Both the position numbers and the translations under genes were made by a program. The notes beneath the pieces were generated by a model. It saw only the letters and a list, made by a program, of their open reading frames with translations, was not told the DNA's origin and made no database searches. From an uncultured Verrucomicrobiae bacterium (GTDB lineage Bacteria; Verrucomicrobiota; Verrucomicrobiia; Palsa-1439): a stretch of DNA of 18,505 nucleotides. This document shows positions 1-7,501 of this stretch, in pieces (positions within the stretch are counted from its first letter, which is position 1; each line of letters opens with the position of its first letter). The stretch covers positions 1 through 18,505 of the forward strand of contig CALBCO010000067.1 in assembly GCA_937927265.1 (NCBI GenBank). Direction: 5' to 3'.

Positions 1-847
1 GTTGGGCCACCAATTCCTGCGCCGCTGCAATGACGGCGTCCGACGCGCCTTTGGGCAACGGCCTCCCCCATTCTTTTCCCAACCGACGCAACCGTTCCAC
101 AAATCCCTCGCGCGCCAAAATGGACGCCGCCGCCACCGCCAAATCACTCTCCGCCCGATGCCGCTGCACCAACTCAATCGTCCGCCCGCGTTCCATCAAC
201 GCCCGCTCAATGATCCGCTTATCACCAAACTGATCCGAAATTGCTTTCTGACACTGCACCCGGCCCAGCAAATTTTCAATCACCCGCGCATGGCCCCAGC
301 CGAGGATGCTGTTGACGTTCCGCAACTTCGCGTGCAACCGGTTGTACGCTGCCGGCCCGATCGTCAACACCTCCGGCACCACGCCCGGCACCTGCCGGAT
401 TTCTCTGGCAATCTCCAAAATCCGCTTGTCGCTGCTGACCTGTTTACTGTCCTTGACGCCCAACTCCATCAACTGCCGCGCCGCCGCTTCGTTGACAAAC
501 ACCCCGGCCACCACCAACGGTCCAAAAAAATCCCCCTTCCCGCTCTCGTCCACCCCAATCCGCGGCTCCAACATCTCCGGATTCATCACGTGCTCGTACC
601 CCAGCCGCGCTTCGCCGAGCAATTCCGGTTCAAGGTAAAACTGCACGAAATCCGTTGTCCCTTTCCCTTGCACGACCAACTTCCCGCTCGTGTAGGCCGC
701 GAGACTCACCTTCTCTCCCCGATGCTCCGCGCCGAAATGGGCGTACGGCACCTCATGAAATACAAACCCGCGCGCCGTCAAGTCGCGTTTCAACTTCGCG
801 ACCTTGTCGGCCGGCAGGGGGCACGTGTAGGATGTCCGTTCAGCCAT
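1..847 (-). CDS. rnhC: Ribonuclease HIII, C terminus cut by window edge
   Basis: Endonuclease that cleaves the RNA strand of RNA-DNA hybrids (R-loops, primers, misincorporated ribonucleotides) in the cytoplasm. Translating the minus strand from the ATG at 847 gives 282 residues with no stop before the window edge. RNase HIII is usually about 300 aa, so only a short C-terminal piece is missing. Residues 1-90 match the N-terminal substrate-binding (TBP-like) extension that separates HIII from HII. The catalytic domain begins with RIGVDESGKGDFFGP, which carries the acidic pair D100-E101. Further on are VKDSKQVSSDKR and AESDLAVAAASILARE, which provide the other acidic residues. The start codon overlaps the divergent mutY start within one CATG. 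No strong ribosome binding site is visible. The family call is secure; the exact start is slightly less so. Confidence 0.93.
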   Translation of the reverse strand, partial: MAERTSYTCPLPADKVAKLKRDLTARGFVFHEVPYAHFGAEHRGEKVSLAAYTSGKLVVQGKGTTDFVQFYLEPELLGEARLGYEHVMNPEMLEPRIGVDESGKGDFFGPLVVAGVFVNEAAARQLMELGVKDSKQVSSDKRILEIAREIRQVPGVVPEVLTIGPAAYNRLHAKLRNVNSILGWGHARVIENLLGRVQCQKAISDQFGDKRIIERALMERGRTIELVQRHRAESDLAVAAASILAREGFVERLRRLGKEWGRPLPKGASDAVIAAAQELVAQ

Positions 848-1814
848 GCCGAAACCATTCCACATCGCCCCAACCACGGTCAACGCATTTCAGCGCGCCC
901 TCCGCCGCTGGTACCGCCGCCACCGACGCGACCTGCCGTGGCGGCGCACCCGCGACCCGTACCGAATTTGGGTCAGCGAAATCATGCTCCAACAAACCCG
1001 CGTCGAAGTCGTCCGCGACTACTACCGGTGCTGGCTGCGCGTTTTCCCCACCCTCCGTTCGTTGGCCCGCGCACCGCTCGACCGTGTACTCCAACTTTGG
1101 GAAGGCCTCGGCTACTATCACCGCGCCCGCAACCTGCACCGGGCCGCCCAGATGATTACGCGTCTGCCGCGCACGGCCGCCGCACTGCGTCAACTGCCGG
1201 GTATTGGCCGCTACACGGCTGGGGCGATTGCCAGCATCGCCTTCGACCAACCAGAACCAATCGTGGATGGCAACATCGCCCGCGTCTTTCACCGCTTGTT
1301 CCCCGGCCAAGAACCATGGTCGGTCGCCGCCGCGCTGCTACCGGCCCGCGCGCCAGGCGAGTTCAATCAAGCCTTGATGGAACTCGGCGCGCTCGTCTGT
1401 CTCCCGCGCCAGCCCCGCTGCGCGGTTTGCCCGGTGCGGAAGCTCTGCGCCGGCCCTCGACCATTGCCGCGGCGCCGCGTCCCACTCCAGCCGGTCACGC
1501 AATCCGTCCTGTTCGCGCATCGGAACGGCCGGGTACTGCTCCGGCAACGACCGCCGACCGGTTTGCTGGCCGGGCTGTGGGAGTTGCCCCCGGGCCGATC
1601 CCACCGGGAACTGCTGACAATCCGGCACACGATCACCAATCACCGGATTACGCTGCGCGTGTATGCCGGATCGCCCCCACCGGGGCAAGGGCACTGGTTC
1701 ACTCGCCGGCAACTGGCGCGGCTGGCCATGCCGGCCGCCCACCGCCGGGCGCTCAACGCAGCATTAGAATCGGACTCTCCGTCGCGTCGAACAACTTCAC
1801 CAGCACGTCGCTGA
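846..1814 (+). CDS. mutY: A/G-specific adenine glycosylase MutY
   Basis: Base-excision repair glycosylase that removes adenine mispaired with 8-oxoguanine. The 322-aa protein shows the family layout. The catalytic Glu45 lies in SEIMLQQTRVE. The helix-hairpin-helix LPGIGRYTAGAIASIAF spans 117-133, with Tyr123 as in the Bacillus-type pocket. The catalytic Asp141 is in IVDGNIARVF. A complete [4Fe-4S] loop follows: C185-x6-C192-x2-C195-x5-C201. Residues 219-305 form a short NUDIX-like 8-oxoG recognition domain (GLLAGLWELPPG). The length is slightly below the usual 340-370 aa. The start at 846 is the only nearby in-frame start. It overlaps the divergent rnhC start, with a weak AGGA at 829-832. The 3' end runs 62 nt into the convergent stress-protein gene, so the last roughly 20 residues (SPSRRTTSPARR region) are not family sequence. 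Confidence 0.95.
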   Translation: MPKPFHIAPTTVNAFQRALRRWYRRHRRDLPWRRTRDPYRIWVSEIMLQQTRVEVVRDYYRCWLRVFPTLRSLARAPLDRVLQLWEGLGYYHRARNLHRAAQMITRLPRTAAALRQLPGIGRYTAGAIASIAFDQPEPIVDGNIARVFHRLFPGQEPWSVAAALLPARAPGEFNQALMELGALVCLPRQPRCAVCPVRKLCAGPRPLPRRRVPLQPVTQSVLFAHRNGRVLLRQRPPTGLLAGLWELPPGRSHRELLTIRHTITNHRITLRVYAGSPPPGQGHWFTRRQLARLAMPAAHRRALNAALESDSPSRRTTSPARR

Positions 1815-2580
1815 TCCACGGATTGGCAAATTCCCGGCGCGCTTCGGGCGTCATAGCAATCAAGTCCATCGGCGAGTCCTTGACGAACTCCAACAGGTTG
1901 CGGACGCGCTTGGTTGGATTGGAGAATAGCAGCAGATTGCTGCGCGGCGCGCCCTGTTCATACACTTCGCGCAAGCGGGTTGCTTCGGCGGCGTCCGCCT
2001 GATCGCTGTCGAGCAGCGGGAAAATGTGCAGCAGCCCTTTGAAGGTATCCACCCACGGCATGATCTTCGCCAACACCTGCGTCCCGTTGGGACCCAGGTC
2101 GGCGAGCAACAGGATGTGTTTGTACCGGGGCCGTTTCCAATCTTTCTCCGCAATCGGCCGCCCCCGCAGACACAACACCGGACAACGCGCCGCTTGAATG
2201 ATCCGCTCAATCGTCCGCCCGACCGACCACCACCGCAAACTCCCGCCGCTGCCCGTCGAGGCCATGCAAATCAAATCCGCTTCCTTCTCCCGCGCCGCGC
2301 CGAGGATCACCCGCGCGACGTTATGATGGTACAAATACATCTTCGAGACCGCCACCGACATCTTCAACGGCGGCAAATCTGTGCGGCGCGCGTCCTTTGT
2401 GAAGAACTTGCTGATGTGCGGGAAATCGCCCAACTGCTCCGGTTCGTTCAACGCTTCTGGGGCCATCACATGCAACAGATGCAACGTGCTGTCGCACACC
2501 TGAGCCACAGTGACCGCATGCGGAAAAATCGAGTTCGACTCCGGCGAGAGGTCGGTCGGCACCAGGATATTTTTCACCAT
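1753..2580 (-). CDS. Tandem-domain universal stress protein (UspA family)
   Basis: Cytoplasmic UspA-family protein of 275 aa with two Usp folds in tandem. The first domain covers about 1-140 and opens with MVKNILVPTDLSPES, a typical Usp first strand with the adenine-contacting Asp. It carries a nucleotide-binding-like glycine loop, TGSGGSLRWWSVGRT (109-123), close to the G-x2-G-x9-G-(S/T) motif of ATP-binding members but with shorter spacing. It ends in the canonical ARCPVLCLRG strand. The second domain (about 153-275) begins YKHILLLADLG, ends ATESPILMLR and lacks a clear ATP loop. The role is general stress survival by family knowledge; the ligand is unknown. It lies 47 nt downstream of the DUF72 gene on the same strand and may be cotranscribed with it. 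Its 3' end overlaps mutY antisense by 62 nt. Confidence 0.9.
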   Translation of the reverse strand: MVKNILVPTDLSPESNSIFPHAVTVAQVCDSTLHLLHVMAPEALNEPEQLGDFPHISKFFTKDARRTDLPPLKMSVAVSKMYLYHHNVARVILGAAREKEADLICMASTGSGGSLRWWSVGRTIERIIQAARCPVLCLRGRPIAEKDWKRPRYKHILLLADLGPNGTQVLAKIMPWVDTFKGLLHIFPLLDSDQADAAEATRLREVYEQGAPRSNLLLFSNPTKRVRNLLEFVKDSPMDLIAMTPEARREFANPWISDVLVKLFDATESPILMLR

Positions 2581-2627
2581 GACGATTCTTTACCTACCGG
2601 AGTTTTGCCGGCGTCGCAAATCCTAAT

Positions 2628-3508
2628 TCACCACAGCGCCAACTGCGGGCCGTGGTCTTCGCGCACCCGGCCGCGCAACACAGGGAACGCCGCCACCAAC
2701 GTTGCCAGCGCGGCGACCGGCGGTTCCGGCGCCAACCGCGCTTTCAATTGCAGCGCGTTGGCGAACGCCTTGGCATCCTTGTGATTGTTGAACACCACCA
2801 ACGTCTTCCGCGTCTGCGCCGCCAACTGCCGGACGCGCGAAGCCACTTCGTCCAACTCCGCCTCGGAATACAAATAATCATACCGGCCGCCATAAACCTC
2901 TGGCTGCTCCTTGAACCAGTTCACCGCATTCTGCCCGTGCAGCCGGTAGTACCCCGTCGCGGTCGTCGCGTGCGTCGTCGGCGGCAAACAATGATTCAAC
3001 GCCGGGTGGTCAATGTTGCAAAATGTCAGACCCTGCGCGCAAAAGAACTCCTGCACATCATCACCCATCCACGAATCATGCCGCACCTCCACCGCCACCG
3101 GCCAACCGGCAAACTCCTCGGCGATGCGGCGCAGCCAATCCCGGTTCACCGGGTGATGCCGAAACGACCACGGAAATTGAAACAACACCGCGTCGAGCCG
3201 CGCACGCAAAGGTTGCAGACCGGTGACGAAGAGATCAAACTCCGCGCGCGTCCAACGTTGGTCGCGCTGATGCGTAAATCGTTGCCACGCTTTGGCCAGG
3301 AACCGGAAACGGGGCGGCGTCGTTACCGCCCACCGGGCTGTCAGACGCGGCAACGGCGGACGGTAGAACGACGCATCCACCTCCACGCAATCGAGATACC
3401 GCGCAACGATGGCCAATCGTTCCGTTTCCCGTCCGGCAGGATACACACGCCCCTCCAGTCGGAGTAACTCCACCCGGCTGTCCCGATGAAAATGGGGGTC
3501 GCGCTCAT
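2628..3508 (-). CDS. DUF72 (YecE-like) family protein, frameshifted near the N terminus
   Basis: TIM-barrel DUF72 protein of unknown biochemical role. The main open frame (2630 back to about 3448) has family blocks such as CVEVDASFYRPP, LFQFPWSFRH, VAVEVRHDSW and GYYRLHGQNAVNWF. The canonical N terminus lies in another frame. The ATG at 3508-3506 reads MSATPIFIGTAGWSYSDWRGV, the hallmark IGTSGWSY-type start. The frames change at a (GT)3 tract on the minus strand (plus positions 3443-3448). Dropping one GT would give ...DWRGVYPAGRETER and a continuous protein of about 292 aa. As written, the gene is broken, and the GTG at 3473 would give a 281-aa form lacking the first strand. The cause may be assembly error, a recent null mutation or slippage. 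TAGGCTGAGGG, an SD-like sequence, precedes the ATG at 3508. It is followed by the stress-protein gene on the same strand. Confidence 0.85.
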
Positions 3509-3537
3509 GTCGTGTTGCCCCTCAGCCTAACGCACGC

Positions 3538-3565
3538 TTGCGTGCCGGCAAGAACATGGCATAAT
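3538..3565 (+). promoter_or_regulatory. Probable sigma-70-type promoter of the tRNA-Arg/deoC unit
   Basis: TTGCGT at 3538-3543 and CATAAT at 3560-3565 are separated by 16 bp, close to a housekeeping -35/-10 pair. Predicted transcription would begin about 3572, some 10 nt before the tRNA 5' end. The segment after the -10 box is GC-rich (GCGAACCC), as expected for a growth-rate-controlled stable-RNA promoter. No other promoter is evident between the tRNA and deoC, so this one may serve both. Confidence 0.55.
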
Positions 3566-3581
3566 GCGAACCCAATTGGTG

Positions 3582-3658
3582 GCGCCCATAGCTCAATTGG
3601 ATAGAGCGTTGGTCTACGGAACCAAAGGTTGCAGGTTCAACTCCTGCTGGGCGCGCCA
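3582..3658 (+). tRNA. tRNA-Arg (anticodon ACG)
   Basis: A complete 77-nt cloverleaf can be folded by eye. The acceptor stem GCGCCCA (3582-3588) pairs with TGGGCGC (3648-3654). The D stem is GCTC/GAGC. The anticodon stem TTGGT/ACCAA encloses the loop CTACGGA, giving anticodon ACG at 3615-3617. The variable loop is AGGTT, and the T stem GCAGG/CCTGC encloses TTCAACT. The discriminator is G and the CCA is encoded (3656-3658). Anticodon ACG is normally edited to ICG and decodes CGU/CGC/CGA arginine codons. It lies only 20 nt upstream of the deoC start, so the two are probably on one transcript. Confidence 0.97.
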
Positions 3659-3678
3659 CTGTGGCGCAGGAGGTTTGC

Positions 3679-4368
3679 ATGAACATTGCCCAACTCATTG
3701 ACCATACCCTGCTCAAACCCGACTCCACCCGCACCGATGTCGAACGCCTCTGCGCCGAAGCCCGGCAATTCGGTTTCTGCTCCGTCTGCGTCCACCCGAT
3801 GTACGTCCATTTCGCCACCACCTTGCTCCAAGGCGCGCCCGTGAAGGTCTGCTCGGTCGCCGGCTTCCCGTTCGGCGCCAACCTCGCCACCACCAAAGCC
3901 GCCGAAACCCGCGCCGCCATCCGCGACGGCGCCCGCGAAGTGGACATGGTCCTCAACATCAGTGCCATGAAAAGCGGCGACTTCGATACCGTGCTGCGCG
4001 ACCTCCAAGCCGTCGCCGAAGCCTGCCGGCAAGGCGGCGCCCTCAGCAAAGTCATCCTCGAAACTCATTACCTCACCGATGCCGAAAAAATACGCGCCTG
4101 CGAACTCGCCGTCGCAGCCGGCCTGAACTTCGTCAAAACCTCCACCGGCTTCACGGGTGGCGGTGCGACCGTCGAAGACGTCGCCTTGATGAGTCGGGTG
4201 GTCAAACCGAAGGGGCTCGGCGTCAAAGCCAGTGGCGGCATTCGCACATTGGCTGATGTCCATAAAATGCTTGCGGCCGGTGCCACGCGCATCGGCACCT
4301 CGGCTGGGGTGAAGATCATGCAAGAACTCGCCGGCGAAACCCCAGCACCTCCGGCCCGCAACGACTGA
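3679..4368 (+). CDS. deoC: Deoxyribose-phosphate aldolase
   Basis: Class I aldolase that reversibly cleaves 2-deoxy-D-ribose 5-phosphate to glyceraldehyde 3-phosphate and acetaldehyde, in cytoplasmic deoxynucleoside catabolism. The product is 229 aa, the short bacterial form. It opens with MNIAQLIDHTLLKPDST. EVDMVLN supplies the conserved Asp89. FVKTSTGF holds the Schiff-base Lys153, GVKASGGIRT the second essential Lys183, and ATRIGTSAGV closes the barrel at the phosphate site. The start at 3679 is fixed by a perfect AGGAGG at 3668-3673 with 5-nt spacing; an upstream in-frame GTG at 3661 lies next to the tRNA and is unlikely. No other deo gene is adjacent. The gene ends 29 nt before a dispersed palindrome copy and converges on the DUF2339 gene. 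Confidence 0.95.
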   Translation: MNIAQLIDHTLLKPDSTRTDVERLCAEARQFGFCSVCVHPMYVHFATTLLQGAPVKVCSVAGFPFGANLATTKAAETRAAIRDGAREVDMVLNISAMKSGDFDTVLRDLQAVAEACRQGGALSKVILETHYLTDAEKIRACELAVAAGLNFVKTSTGFTGGGATVEDVALMSRVVKPKGLGVKASGGIRTLADVHKMLAAGATRIGTSAGVKIMQELAGETPAPPARND

Positions 4369-4397
4369 CCCGCTGTCCTCCCCCTGCTCCTTTGCTC

Positions 4398-4421
4398 ATA
4401 ACCGGACGATCGTCCGGTTAT
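4398..4421. repeat. Dispersed 24-bp perfect palindrome, copy 1
   Basis: The sequence is ATAACCGGACGA followed by its exact reverse complement, so it can fold as a 10-bp stem with a GATC loop. The left flank is CCTTTGCTC and the right flank TGATCAG. It lies in the 76-nt gap between the convergent ends of deoC and the DUF2339 gene, so it could act as a shared 3' hairpin for both. No T-run follows it on either strand, so it is not a classical intrinsic terminator. Confidence 0.93.
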
Positions 4422-4444
4422 TGATCAGACGGAAAACAAGGCGA

Positions 4445-6859
4445 CTATAGCCATCGCGCCAAACGGGCGCGGTTCTTCGCGTAGAGATAAGCCAACACCA
4501 ACAGCATCACTCCAAGAACCACCAAGGAGACAATCCGTTGCGGCGTGCCCAACCGACCCAAATCGTAAAACATCAACCGGCCCAAACTGAACGCCCACAC
4601 TGCCAATCCCGCCAGCCGATAGGGCCGATGCCGCACCACAAACCCAAACGCCAACAACACAAAACCCAACTCCGCCCAACTGACAGTCAAAAATGCCTCT
4701 CCCACCAACCGCCGCAACCCAACCAACATCACCACCGCAATCATCCCGATCAACCATGCTTGCAAACGGTGCCGCACCAGCGCCGGCAGACTGGCCAGCC
4801 AAGCAACCACCCGTTCGCCAAACGTGAACAACAACCCCGCCCCCACCAAGTTGCTCCATGCCGCCCACGAATCCACCCATGTCCCACGCCCCGCAGTCAG
4901 ATACCCGAACACGCCCCACCCCGTCACAATCAGCCCGTTCCACGCAAAAGTATTTTCCCGCAGCAACGTCGCCGCCCCAAACCACAGCAACGCCAACGCC
5001 GCATACGCCACCAATGCCAACGACGCCTCGCAATGTTCATGGACCAACCCAACAAACGCCAATGTCGTCAGCAACACATACGGCCACAAGGTCTGCGTCG
5101 CCAACGACGGCAACTCCCGCGCCCGTTGCCGACCCCATGCTACCACTCCAAACGCCAGGGTGACCGCCACCAACGCCAACGATTGATCCACCGGCCACGT
5201 CTGCCCAAACCAAAACTTCAGATGCGCCCAGACCAATGGCAGATGTGCCGCCCACACAATCTCCCGCGTCCGCAACCCGCCGCCGACCAACGCCAACACC
5301 ACCGCCCCGCCAAGCAACGTCCACGGCACAAACGACGGTGCAAACCGCTCGTGTGCCGCATTCATGGCCAGCATCGTCGCCAACAACGCGAACACGGACG
5401 ACGCCAACGCCGTCTCCGCACCGCCGGGCACGCGCCGACTCTCCATGCGCGCACACCCCAGCCCGGTGGCTGCCGCGAACCATACACTGGCAATCATCCG
5501 CTCATCCCAGCCCGGCAGGTCATCCCAAGCCACAACCGCCGCGACAAAAAAACCAGCCCGTGCCACCCACGCCACCCAACGCGATTGCATCTGTCGTGAC
5601 AACCATACCAACAACAAACTTTCCATCGCCAACGCCGCCACCAAATGCGCGCCCTTGAAATAACCCACCACACCCACCGTCGCCACCGCCAGCCCTTGGA
5701 TAAAATACGTGTCCAGCCCCGACCGATCGGGGCCGAACCGCTGATACGCCGCTGCCGCCGTAAGCAACAACGCGCCAGCAAAGTAAAACTGAAACTGCCA
5801 TTGCGCGGCCGGGTGGGCATCGTGCATCAACAACGAAAACAACAAAAAGAAGAACGCATTGTTCAACGTGGCCAACCCGTTGCGCTCGGCCGATGACATC
5901 GCGTCCCGATTGACAATCAAGCCGCCGACCGCGAACAGCACCCAGTACAACACCAAAAACGACGCCCGCAACCCAAACTGCTCCGCGCTCAAGTAGCCTG
6001 AATCAAAAATCAGCCGCTCCAATTCCGACCAGTCGCTCACCTTCCACGCCCAAATCGCATAGGTCAGATACGTTGCCAACACCGCCCCGTAGGAAATCGG
6101 CACCCACCGATTGCGCGCCAGAAAATAGATTGCCGCCACCGCCCAAAAGGCATTCGCAGCCAGAGAGAACGTCGCCACCTTACTCACCAGCGACGTGTAG
6201 TACCCAAAAAACAACGCCAACCCCGCCAACGTCGGCGACTGTCGTTGCTGCGCCACGACCACAATCACCCCCCCCACCACCAACAACAGCACTAACGCCA
6301 GCCGGGGACTCTCGATCACGCGAAACTGCTCGACGTAATGCGCCGCATACGTCACGAAATACAACAACGCCAGCGCCCCGGCCTGTAACACCCGCGCCAA
6401 CGCCGTCGTCTGTTTCTCCAACCACATCCCCGCCCCGCCCAACACAGCACACACCAGATAGCCCAAAGCCACCTTGTGCATCACACTCAACTTCGGCGCG
6501 TAATACGCCGCGAAAAACACCATCCCCGTCAACAACAACACCATCCCCACACGCGGCAACCAATAAGTTCCAAGCCGCACCTCAAAGGATTCCTTCTCGG
6601 TAACCGGCGACGGAGGGTTGGCAATAGATGGCGGCGCGATGATGACCGGCGGTGCCACCATGACCGGTGGCGCAACTGGTTCAGGAGCATCCGGTTCCCG
6701 TTGAGCCACCGGTTGCGGCTCGGCGACAACCTCGCCCTCCCGAAGAACCGGCGGCACGGCTTGCGTCGGACCCTGCAACCGGTTTTCCAACTCGTCCAAC
6801 CGGCGCCGGATCTGACGGACTTCCTCACGCAACTGCTCCAACTCTTGCTCGTGGGCCAT
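4445..6859 (-). CDS. DUF2339 polytopic membrane protein
   Basis: Large integral membrane protein of 804 aa, of unknown function. The N terminus (about 4-30, HEQELEQLREEVRQIRRRLD) is a charged coiled-coil. A proline-rich linker follows (about 30-90) with repeats of the type PPVMVAPPVIIAPPS. From about residue 97 to the end there is a nearly unbroken series of roughly twenty or more hydrophobic helices separated by short charged loops. Examples are LPRVGMVLLLTGMVFFAAYY and VSLVVLGVMLLVLAYLYA. This coiled-coil plus many-helix design is the DUF2339 layout. The start ATG at 6859 has GAGGA about 15 nt upstream. The gene diverges from the M23 peptidase gene with almost no spacer, and its plus-strand complement is extremely C-rich. 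No substrate or partner can be inferred. Confidence 0.85.
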   Translation of the reverse strand: MAHEQELEQLREEVRQIRRRLDELENRLQGPTQAVPPVLREGEVVAEPQPVAQREPDAPEPVAPPVMVAPPVIIAPPSIANPPSPVTEKESFEVRLGTYWLPRVGMVLLLTGMVFFAAYYAPKLSVMHKVALGYLVCAVLGGAGMWLEKQTTALARVLQAGALALLYFVTYAAHYVEQFRVIESPRLALVLLLVVGGVIVVVAQQRQSPTLAGLALFFGYYTSLVSKVATFSLAANAFWAVAAIYFLARNRWVPISYGAVLATYLTYAIWAWKVSDWSELERLIFDSGYLSAEQFGLRASFLVLYWVLFAVGGLIVNRDAMSSAERNGLATLNNAFFFLLFSLLMHDAHPAAQWQFQFYFAGALLLTAAAAYQRFGPDRSGLDTYFIQGLAVATVGVVGYFKGAHLVAALAMESLLLVWLSRQMQSRWVAWVARAGFFVAAVVAWDDLPGWDERMIASVWFAAATGLGCARMESRRVPGGAETALASSVFALLATMLAMNAAHERFAPSFVPWTLLGGAVVLALVGGGLRTREIVWAAHLPLVWAHLKFWFGQTWPVDQSLALVAVTLAFGVVAWGRQRARELPSLATQTLWPYVLLTTLAFVGLVHEHCEASLALVAYAALALLWFGAATLLRENTFAWNGLIVTGWGVFGYLTAGRGTWVDSWAAWSNLVGAGLLFTFGERVVAWLASLPALVRHRLQAWLIGMIAVVMLVGLRRLVGEAFLTVSWAELGFVLLAFGFVVRHRPYRLAGLAVWAFSLGRLMFYDLGRLGTPQRIVSLVVLGVMLLVLAYLYAKNRARLARWL

Positions 6860-6880
6860 GACTGTGATTCATTCCTCGGC

Positions 6881-7501
6881 GTGACAGCCTATCAGGGATT
6901 CGTTCCACTGCCAAGCAATGAGAACCTGCGTGTCGTCTGGCCAACCCTGGGCCGAACATTCGCACGCACGCGCGCAAATCCCGATTACGGCAAACCCGGT
7001 TGGACACGCGACTGCGGCCGGCGATTTCATCGCGGCTGCGACATCGCGCCCCTCCACGTCACCCCGACCGGCCAACACACAACGGTGATGTTCACCGATT
7101 GCACAACCGGTCAGGAATACCCCAGCACTGAACCCACGTTCATCCCCCACGATGACGTGTTTTGTGTCTTCGACGGGAAGGTCATCGAAGCGGTCACGGA
7201 CGAAATGGCATCAAACTACGGCCGACACGTGATCATCGAACACCACTGGCCGAACTGCGGCGAAAAGTTTTTCACCCTCTACGGACACCTCTCAGCAGTC
7301 GGAGTCACCCATCACCAACCACTCATCACCGGCCACCTTGTGGGCCGGATGGGCCAAACCTCCCGCAACGCCGATGCGCGCAATTGGATGTTGATCGCGC
7401 CGCACCTGCACTTCGAAGTCCGCAACGCCGACGGTCAGCCGTACGACCCGGTCGCGTTTCTCCACCGGTTTGCCCGTCACTCCACGGTGGACGGCAAATA
7501 A
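6881..7501 (+). CDS. M23-family (LytM-type) metallopeptidase domain protein
   Basis: Probable zinc endopeptidase of the lysostaphin/LytM fold, a family that mostly cleaves peptide cross-bridges in peptidoglycan. With the GTG start at 6881 the product is 206 aa. H50-x3-D54 (HRGCD) gives two zinc ligands. YGHLSAVG holds H136. HLHFEVRNADG (175-185) gives catalytic H175 and third ligand H177. YDPVAFLHRF closes the domain as in other M23 proteins. No signal peptide or membrane segment is visible, which is unusual for a wall-active enzyme. The start is uncertain: the frame is open far upstream, with no in-frame ATG and no Shine-Dalgarno. A GTG at 6851 would overlap the divergent DUF2339 start. The last 25 nt overlap the convergent repeat-protein gene. 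Confidence 0.8.
   Translation: MTAYQGFVPLPSNENLRVVWPTLGRTFARTRANPDYGKPGWTRDCGRRFHRGCDIAPLHVTPTGQHTTVMFTDCTTGQEYPSTEPTFIPHDDVFCVFDGKVIEAVTDEMASNYGRHVIIEHHWPNCGEKFFTLYGHLSAVGVTHHQPLITGHLVGRMGQTSRNADARNWMLIAPHLHFEVRNADGQPYDPVAFLHRFARHSTVDGK

Noticed and set aside
2..2002. 666-codon open frame on the plus strand
   Set aside because: It is antisense to rnhC and the stress-protein gene and out of frame with mutY; its Arg/Pro/His-rich product has no family features. It is an artefact of GC-rich codon bias.
3661..3678. GTG start of deoC at 3661
   Set aside because: It would lie 2 nt after the tRNA and upstream of the perfect AGGAGG that serves the ATG at 3679; the conserved DeoC N terminus begins at that ATG.
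4538..5599. 353-codon plus-strand frame inside the DUF2339 gene
   Set aside because: Gln/Pro/Arg-rich shadow frame opposite a convincing many-helix membrane protein.
6476..6880. N-terminal extension of the M23 gene to 6476
   Set aside because: This part is antisense to the DUF2339 N terminus and encodes an Arg/His-rich stretch unlike an M23 protein.
6860..6930. Promoter for the DUF2339 gene (TTGCTT with TGATAG on the minus strand)
   Set aside because: Both boxes match weakly and the spacing is not better than chance in this sequence.
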